In this document: positions 56,649-64,000 of the stretch, in pieces
How positions within the stretch are numbered: position 1 is the stretch's first letter
Layout: every line of letters starts with the position of its first letter
DNA from: Volvox africanus
Lineage: Eukaryota > Chlorophyta > Chlorophyceae > Chlamydomonadales > Volvocaceae
DNA length: 64,000 nt
Direction: 5' to 3'
NCBI GenBank assembly: GCA_030268105.1
Contig: BSDZ01000011.1
Span: 1,178,001-1,242,000 of the forward strand
Program-made: the position numbers and the translations under genes
The notes under the pieces: model-generated
What the model was told of the DNA's origin: nothing
The model's database searches: none
The model's input: only the letters and a program-made list of their open reading frames with translations

Positions 56649-59600
56649 CAATTGCTGTTGGCAAGGAGCTGATGTCGTTTAGTGATGGAAGGGAGCAGCT
56701 GCATGCTTTGCGGCTGCACCTTGAGGGAAAGCAGGCGAATGGCGACACACCCGCTGTCGTTGCCGCTCGAACCGGCTGCGCTGCGGTGCTCACAACCATA
56801 CACTCGGGGATATTGTCAGCACGGGACAAGGTCCGTATGTCTAGCCGTGCAATCGGCGTTTGTCTGCTTGTGCGGGACTGCTATCCAGTCTTGGCTCACC
56901 CGCATCGCTGCTGTCGGCACGTACGTGTAGGCCGTTCAGTTCTACAAGGTACGACTAGATTCCAACGACAGAAGCTGGTGGCTCTTCACTCAGCAGCATG
57001 TCTTGCGTGTGGTATGCTTGCGGGTGACCGTTAGCCGATGGTTTGGTCGTGCGGTGCTAACATTGGTGCTGGCGAGCTGCTTGGTAATGGCACTGGACGA
57101 TCCGGGTTGCACGGACGCCTGCAAGCAAGAGGCCGTCCTCAATAAGGTGATTTGGGTATCGGCGGACTCACCATACACCACTCAACTATCACCATACGCC
57201 CACAAGGGGGCCCTGCTCTTGCCGGAGCATCAATTTGCACCCCAATCGGGGTGCGGCTTGCCTTCATGAGACCTCTCCAGAACCCAGTGCCACTACAAAA
57301 ATTGTTCAGGTCTTAGATAACTTTCTAGACGTTGCGTTCAGTATTTTGCGTTGCTTGTGGGCTTGCTTGTGCCGCTGCTATCGGGGTCCAGGGGGCGCCG
57401 GTGGCCACGGCTACATCCCTCCTCTCGACGGTGCACCCCCTTGTGTCCCCACTGTCCAAGATGCCCGCTTGTGACCCCGCTGCAGGTGGTGAGTGAGCGA
57501 TGTCGACGATGCGAGATGTACCGGCAGGTATAGATGTTTGTGTCCGTCCATTGGACTGTCTGCCTGCCAGCCCAACAGCACAGAAACGCTACCCCTGGTT
57601 ACGGATTGTGGTGGAATGAACCAGTGCCGTTGGTTGGGAGCTGGGGACACGGAGGTTATGTTCTGGAAGATGTGATGCAGCTTTCAGCGGCGCCAAGTGA
57701 TGATGGTGGTGGTGGTCCTGGGCGCTTCCCGAATTCCGTCGCGTATTAGGCATCTCAGCCACGAACTTAGTTCCCCTCCTCACTCCCATCGCGGTTGGTT
57801 GGTATTGTAATTTTCGCGGCGTCTCTACAGCACTATCACGTCTCGTGTATTCGTCTTCTCTTCCCCTCAACTACAACGTTTGATACTTCTGACGTCCGTC
57901 TGCGAGTCCCTGGTTTACGGTCACCTCGCCGGGGCTCCAGCTAAAAATTGCAGAGAATGCAGAGGCTAAGTTTAATTTCGGACCCATGGAAATGAACGCT
58001 CCCCCTCCCCTCCCCTCCCGGCCTCCCTCCCGATGGGAGCCCCATTATGCAGGCCTCCACCGTCCTGGACGTGTTCTTCCTGGCATCCTTTACTCTGGAG
58101 ATCACGATCAAGTCCTTGGCGCATAACTTCGTCCTGGGTCCGGGAGCATACTTAAAAAGCGGATGGAATTGGATCGACTTCCTGGCCACCGCCAGTGGCT
58201 ACCTGCGCTACCTGCCCATGGGGGACGTCAGCGGGGTATCCGGGGTGAGGGCCATGCGGGCACTCAGGCCACTAAGAGCACTCAATGCAATACCAGGTGG
58301 GTGCGGCGAGAGAGAGCGCTGACAGGGAGGGATAAGGCGGGAATGGAAGCCGGCAGATGGGCTCCGGGTAGCGATAAGCCCCCGTGGTGGTCGATGATGA
58401 GAACGAAGGCCCGAGCGTAACACCGGCCCTCACGAGAAACAGCGCAAGGATTGCAAGATGGCGCCTACAGCTTGGAACTGAAAACCAACTAAAACCCTTC
58501 AAGCTCTTCACCCTAAAGCCGTAATAGCTCCGTATAACATCAGTAGCTTGACCCATGAGGAGGTCGGTTTTCTTGTCAGTTATTGCGTAAGATTGTCAGT
58601 TGGATGGTGAGGCGAGCCAAGAGAGCCACAAGCCGCACTTTTGGCCTTTTGGTAGTGGCGGTGATAGCGGTGTTCGAAGTATGTCCGTTGATGAGAGAGG
58701 CCATGACCATTAGCAAGTCAGTGAGCAGATCAGGTAATTGATCGTAAGGCTGGTGGGGAACCGCAATGTACCGGGTTGTACCTCTCCCAGCCCTTGAAGG
58801 TTGTATTTGCCCCTTAGGCGCTTGTGAGGCTGGATAACACTTAAGCATTCTAGTCCTGGATACTTACCCGCATGTGAGTGGTGTGTCCCTTTCTTCTCGC
58901 CGGCCTAGGCCTGCGGTTGCTTGTGGAAACACTGCTGGAAGCCCTCCCGCTGCTGCTGGACGTCATCGTTCTACTGGCCTGGATATTCTTCGTATTCGGC
59001 ATTGTGGCACTGAACCTTTTCATGGGCAAGCTGCACAAGAGATGCTCGATGATGGTTGACCCGGGGGAAGGCGGCAGCGAAGGCCTGCCATTGCAACCAC
59101 CTCCAAGCCCTGGCGCCAGCTGGCTGAACAGTAGCACCCTGAGCAATGGCGGTGGAAATGGCAGTATGAATGGGACCCTGCAGCCGCAACAACAAGATGA
59201 TCATCTGGTATGGCAGGTGGTTCTGGGGCTGGAGAACACACCGTGCGCCTCAGGTGGTGCAGGCCTGTTCAAATGCCCTGACAGTAAGTAGAGAAAAATT
59301 CCAGTTTAAGGGATAGGAGGGACGATATCCTAGGGCGTGGAGCATTGCAGTTGTGTGCGCCATTGTTGAGCAACCAGAAAAGTTGCAGAGTTTGGTCGCT
59401 CAAATGTCGTATTCACTCGAAATATGCAAAGCCCGTGCCCGCGTGCAGCCCAGGGAAGCATGGCAGCTAAGGAAGGGTGTGTGTTTGTGTGTAATAAGTT
59501 AGTGATTGAATCGGTTCTGCTGTGCCATACTGGTGTGGTCGTGCCGGTGCGCAGAACTCCGCTGCAGCGGATGACCTTGTTGCGTTGTACGGCATGTGCG

Positions 59601-62600
59601 TCATCTGCCGTCGACTCCAAAGCCACTTCGTTGGAACGATACATTTGAGCTCGTTGCCAGGAAGAAAGATGTATGAGTGCATGAGTGCATTGACATCGGT
59701 GAACGCCTTGCTCTGCTCTGTTCCTGAACGGCATGCGACTTCAAGAAGTCATTGTGAGGCGATATCACGACGGTCACGTCATTCCGCTCGGTTCGTATGC
59801 GATGCTCTGTTTTTAAACCTCTGGACTCGGCGTTACTTTGGTCATGACATGGCTATTTTCTCACAGTGTATCGTTTTCCTCCGCCGCCAATCCTCTGTTG
59901 CCGGACACCACCCTCCCTACGCAAGACTCCACTTGCATCGACATCAATTCTAACCCCGACTTCGGCTACACGTCGTTCGACAACTTTGGTGCGGCCGCGT
60001 TCTGCATCTTCCAGATGCTGACCCTGGACGGCTGGACTGGCACACTCCTGTATCCACTCATGAACGCCATGGGCCCCTATGTGCCGCTTCCGTACTTCTT
60101 GTTGCTGGTGCTTTTCGGCGCCTTCTTCGCTATGCAGCTGCTCGTCGCCATCCTCTCCTCCAAATTCGCACAGCTCAGCGCACAGGTGCGTGTATGTCGG
60201 GAGACGAGGATGAAGGGGGGACCCAAAATGGACATCCAGAAAGAGCGCTTACAAGAGCGCTTACAATTGGGCTCAGGTACATCGCGCGCGTCTCCAGCCT
60301 TAATAACACGCAAGCCGAACCTTTGGGACATATTCGGTAAGTGCGAAAGAAGCAGCAGGAGACGGGGTATAAAGAAAGCTTCAACATATCAGCGGAAGGA
60401 TGCCCAGCGCAGGTTGCTAAAGCTTTAAAAAGCTTTTCATTGACCAGTGGCCCCCAGTGCCCGCATCCATTACCCTCAACCCGTCATGAACGTGGCGCGC
60501 ACACACACGGACACATACACACACACACAGATTCTGCACCCTTCTATGAGTTACAAATGTCTATAATACTTGTGCATCGCAGCTGCTGCCATGTGCAAGG
60601 CCGCCATCGCCCTTGTGTGCACACCTGGCCCACTGTCTGGCAACCTAGTACCTGTGCATCCCGATGTCCCCGTTAGGAGACCCCAGCCCCTGTTGCCGTA
60701 GCCCCGCTCCCCTAAATGCTTTGTCATAGATAGGCTGCCGGGATCCGCCACCAATTCTGATCCGCAGTACATTTCCGTCGGACATGTCCCGCTGTGCATG
60801 TACGGTGTGCTGCTCTGCAAGTCTGAGTGTAATGCGTTTAGTGTACTGGCGCCAGAGCTGTTCATGGACTGGATAATGGATATCGTGGCCACGGCTGGTA
60901 TTTGGCCACGTCGTGTTGTGACCGGCAACTTGCTTGCATGTTGGACGTCTTTTCTGGCACAGCATCTCATGTGGGATAGATTCCCTTTCATTTTGAACGC
61001 CATCTCGTGCTGACCCGCACTGCCAAATGCCGTCCCGCACTACGACCGTTTGTCACATAGCAATAAGAAGGGCTTAAGTGCCATCGAAAGACTATGGATT
61101 CCTACATGGACGAGTCAGCTTTCGCGCACCCTTCTGTGGCCACCTTTTTCTTTTTTCCTGCAGCTCCCCAAGAAGAAGAAGGAAAGGAGGAGGAGGCGCA
61201 TGCACACACCCCCGGACACAACGGACGAGGAAGATGAGGAGGACCAGCCGCCTGGCGGCGGGGCGCCAAGCGGGTTTAACGAGGAGGGCGAGCCTCTACC
61301 ACGCCGGCGGCTGAAGCGGCCCCCACTAATGACTCGAATCCGGCGGCGGTGTCGGCGCATATGGTTTCGGTTTCGCAAGCGCTACCTGCAGGCGCTGCGC
61401 CGAAAGGACCTGTCCCGCTGGAGAGCCTTGTGGGTGGGGGGCGAGCCTCGGTCGCAGTCGGGGACAGCGGAGAAATGAATGGAGAGGAAGGAAGGGGAAG
61501 GATTAGGAGGTGGACATGCCGGTATAATAGGAATTCAACGAGCCGCGGACTGGGGTCCTGAATGTAGGGGCGCGGGTTAAGAAGGGATCATAATGGAAAG
61601 AGTGGGAATTTGGGTGGGGCCGGATGGTGCCGTTGACGGGACGCCACGCCCATTCCCGGCTGGTGGGAGATACACGGTCAGACCCATGGCCAACGATGCG
61701 TTGACTAGCGAAATACCCGCTTCTTGAAGCAATGCACAGCACGCACGTCACGTATTCGCGCTTCTTTCCCACAATCGAGGTTTCCTCAACCCGAACCGTG
61801 CCTCCCCCCCCCTCGCTTCTCTCTGCCCTGCAGGTTCTGGGATGTGGCGTACAGCTCGTGGTTCAATAAATTCATGATTGCGGTCATATTGTCCAACACC
61901 ATCACCCTGGGAATGGAGCATGATGGAATGAGTCCCGAATTCGCTACTGGCTTGGAGATCGCAAACCTTGGTGAGGACTGCTCCTGCAGGGAACGAATTT
62001 CATCGCGAGCGCTGAGGGTCTGCGCGGCCGGGACGCACTGGACAGGGTGGGAGGTGCGATGGGAACCCCGCAAATTGCTTGCTATTTGTACAGTGGCGTG
62101 TGGGTGGCGGCGTGGGTGGAGAAGAAAGCAGCGAGGTAGGGGAGGGTAGGGGAGGGTAGGCGTGGGTAGGGAACCAAGAGCCAGTTCCGCCCTCTCTGAC
62201 TTTCCAACCAGAGCACTAGCCTTGGCCTATAGCCCTATCTGCGCCCTCCGCCCCATACAGTTCCAACTCTCCTGTTCCTGTCGCTAATCTTGCCTGCCCC
62301 GGCCCCCTCTCCTTTTTGCCGCCGCCCAGTAATGACATCCGCCTTCTTGCTGGAATTCGTCGTGAAGCACTTGGGACTGGGGCTGGTGGGCTATTGGCGG
62401 AATCCCTGGAACCTGCTGGACGGAGCCATTGTGGTTAGCTCGGCGGTGGAGCTAGGGCTGACGTATGGCCCGGAGGCGGCTACGCCCACCAACACGCAGG
62501 CGCTGAGCGCGTTCCGTATGCTGCGCATTCTGCGGTCGCTGCGGCTGCTAGCTCGAGTAGAGGATCTGAGGAAATTGCTGCGCATGGTGCTCAAGGTGGG

Positions 62601-63616
62601 TGGGAACGGAGGGTTGAAGGTACAAGGGAGGTTAAGGGAAAGGGTCAGGCATGCGATGGTATGCGAGGCTGAAGTGCGGGAAAGCCGCCGACCCATATAA
62701 TGTGGGTAGAATGCGGGGCAGGAACGGGAGAAACGGCGAGCCGATTAGCTGTCTTCGGTTATGTCTCCGCTGCCACTCCGCCTGTCGCTTTTCCCCTCCG
62801 CAGGCGGTTTGGCCCTCTTTTCATCATATTTTCTTCCTTCAAACAGCCTGCAACTTACACCCCCTCCCTAACCTCCCCCCTCTCTACAGGGCTTTGTGGT
62901 GCTGAAGGACTTCATGTTGCTGCTGGTGCTCTTCATATTCATTTTCTCAATTCTGGGCCTGCAGCAATTTGGTGGTAGCCCCTACTTTGCGCCCTCGCCG
63001 AATGACGTGGGCTTCAGCTCAAACTTTGACACGCTGTGGCAGTCAGCTTACACGGTATTCCAGCTGCTCACAGGTATGTCGAGAAGGCGGGGAGGGGGGG
63101 AAGGTTACACGGCCAGACCGGTCCATATCGTTCCTGCCTAGGAAGCTGCACGCTGGCTGCCCATCGTGAGGTTGTCCACTGCTGCATACGTGGGTGCGAC
63201 TTAGTGACGCGTGCTCAGGGATACCACATCCGAGGACCTCTACAATTCCCACCGCCGTACTCTGCGTACAAATATGCCCATTGACACGTAGTTGTAGCGA
63301 ATACCGACAGTGCTCCGACTCAATCCCCCTCTTAAGTGAGGTTGCTGCAACCTCGGCAGTACATTTAAATACCCGCACGGTCGTTATCTCCCTTACTTCC
63401 CCGCTGCGATGTATTCAATTGCATCACCGCATCCCTACCAACCCCCGTCTCCCAATTCCCTTTCCATGGCCACCAGCTGACAATTGGGTGACCACCAGCT
63501 GGGATGGTATGCGCGCCCGGGGCACTGCCGCGGCGCTGTACTTCGTGGCCTGGATCATCGTGGGGAACTTCGTGCTGCTCACTCTGTTCCTGGCTATCCT
63601 CATTACGAACTTTCAG
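56649..63616 (+). CDS. Voltage-gated cation channel of the four-domain (Cav/Nav) superfamily, partial
   Basis: Plus-strand exons in phase: 56649-56830 (tentative N-terminal exon), 56940-57146, 58053-58296, 58909-59283, 59926-60185, 61164-61429, 61834-61970, 62330-62595, 62890-63073, 63477-63616; the gene continues past the window end. Domain I: pre-S1 SWWLFTQQHVLRVVC, S1 FGRAVLTLVLASCLVMAL, S2 VLDVFFLASFTLEITIKSL, S3 WNWIDFLATASGYL, S4 VRAMRALRPLRAL, S5 LLDVIVLLAWIFFVFGIVAL, an extracellular loop with CPDNSTC, pore FQMLTLDGWT, then S6. A basic/acidic I-II linker follows (KKKKERRRRR, EEDEEDQ). Domain II: S1 FNKFMIAVILSNTITLGM, S4 FRMLRILRSLRLLARV, pore FQLLTADNWV, S6 NFVLLTLFLAILITNFQ. Filter positions so far are Asp in both domains, where animal Cav channels have Glu. 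It would pass calcium or other cations across the plasma or ciliary membrane; ion choice cannot be settled without domains III and IV. Confidence 0.88.
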
Positions 63617-64000
63617 GTTGGAGAGGGAAAAGGAATGGAGAGGTGGGGTATCGCGATGTAAGAATATTGGGGTGCAGTAAGCAGGCGGGTAAAGGCACCA
63701 GTAGCTCTGGCTGCTTATGGGCTACCGGCGAAGGAGGAAGAGCGGCATCTCGATAAAATGCCGATGGAGCCCATTGGACTCGGGTCGCTGCCCGCCTAGC
63801 CCGGCCTAGTCTCCCTCGCCCACTTGCCCGGAAGCTGTAACTACCATCCTGCTGCCATCGCGCACTGGTTCGGTGCAAGGGTGCATCTAGCAACGCGGCT
63901 ACTAAGCCTGCTGGTTTGGAATTGAAGGTTTTTTTCTCGCGCTGAGTGCGCACTATATGTTTACATGCAAGAATGTCTTTCCCTCTGTACCAACATACAC
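63617..64000 (+). other. Intron of the channel gene running off the window
   Basis: After the GTTGGA donor at 63617 no further channel exon is recognisable before the window end, so the gene is cut inside an intron between domains II and III. Confidence 0.5.

Overview
The window looks like nuclear DNA of a chlorophycean green alga of the Chlamydomonadales/volvocine type. Genes are intron-rich with GT-AG junctions, introns carry GC-rich microsatellites, and gene-poor stretches are AT-richer and hold retroelement debris. The strongest lineage marker is a gene for ASA4, a subunit of the mitochondrial ATP synthase known only from Chlorophyceae. A nuclear gene for plastid ribosomal protein L12 and a starch synthase III confirm a starch-forming alga. 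Species cannot be named from the sequence alone. Exon structures were assembled by hand from splice sites and reading phase; for the lipase, starch synthase, ASA4 and cereblon models the summed exons are an exact multiple of three.

Layout. 1-8.6 kb: decayed Ty3/gypsy pol on the minus strand, a second gypsy RNase H fragment on the plus strand, and a SINE-like insertion with 13-bp target-site duplications. 8.8-14.4 kb (-): an eight-exon monoacylglycerol-lipase-like hydrolase with a very long disordered N-terminus. 15.1-16.5 kb (-): a predicted plastid protein of unknown function. 17.3-31.1 kb (+): a 26-exon starch synthase III gene (coiled coil, three CBM53-like modules, GT5 catalytic domain), divergent from the plastid-protein gene, with a ~340-bp GGGGAC array in one intron. 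33.2-33.7 kb (-): plastid ribosomal protein L12. 34.9-37.7 kb (-): ASA4. 37.7-43.9 kb: gene-poor, with a gypsy chromodomain integrase end and an AT-rich fragment of bacterial look. 43.9-49.6 kb (+): cereblon (Lon-N plus CULT). 50.6-51.0 kb: AT-rich bacterial-like fragments, one a clear MtaB-type radical-SAM piece. 52.1-54.5 kb (-): two small unrecognised genes with signal peptides. 56.6-64 kb (+): a voltage-gated cation channel of the four-domain Cav/Nav superfamily, domains I and II visible, cut by the window end.

The genes do not form a pathway. They serve carbon storage (starch synthase III), lipid hydrolysis, plastid translation, mitochondrial ATP synthesis, ubiquitin-ligase substrate recognition and calcium/cation signalling. 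The most interesting items are the hexanucleotide array, the possible ankyrin-like N-terminus on the channel, cereblon with an intact tri-tryptophan pocket, the lipase extension, and the bacterial fragments.
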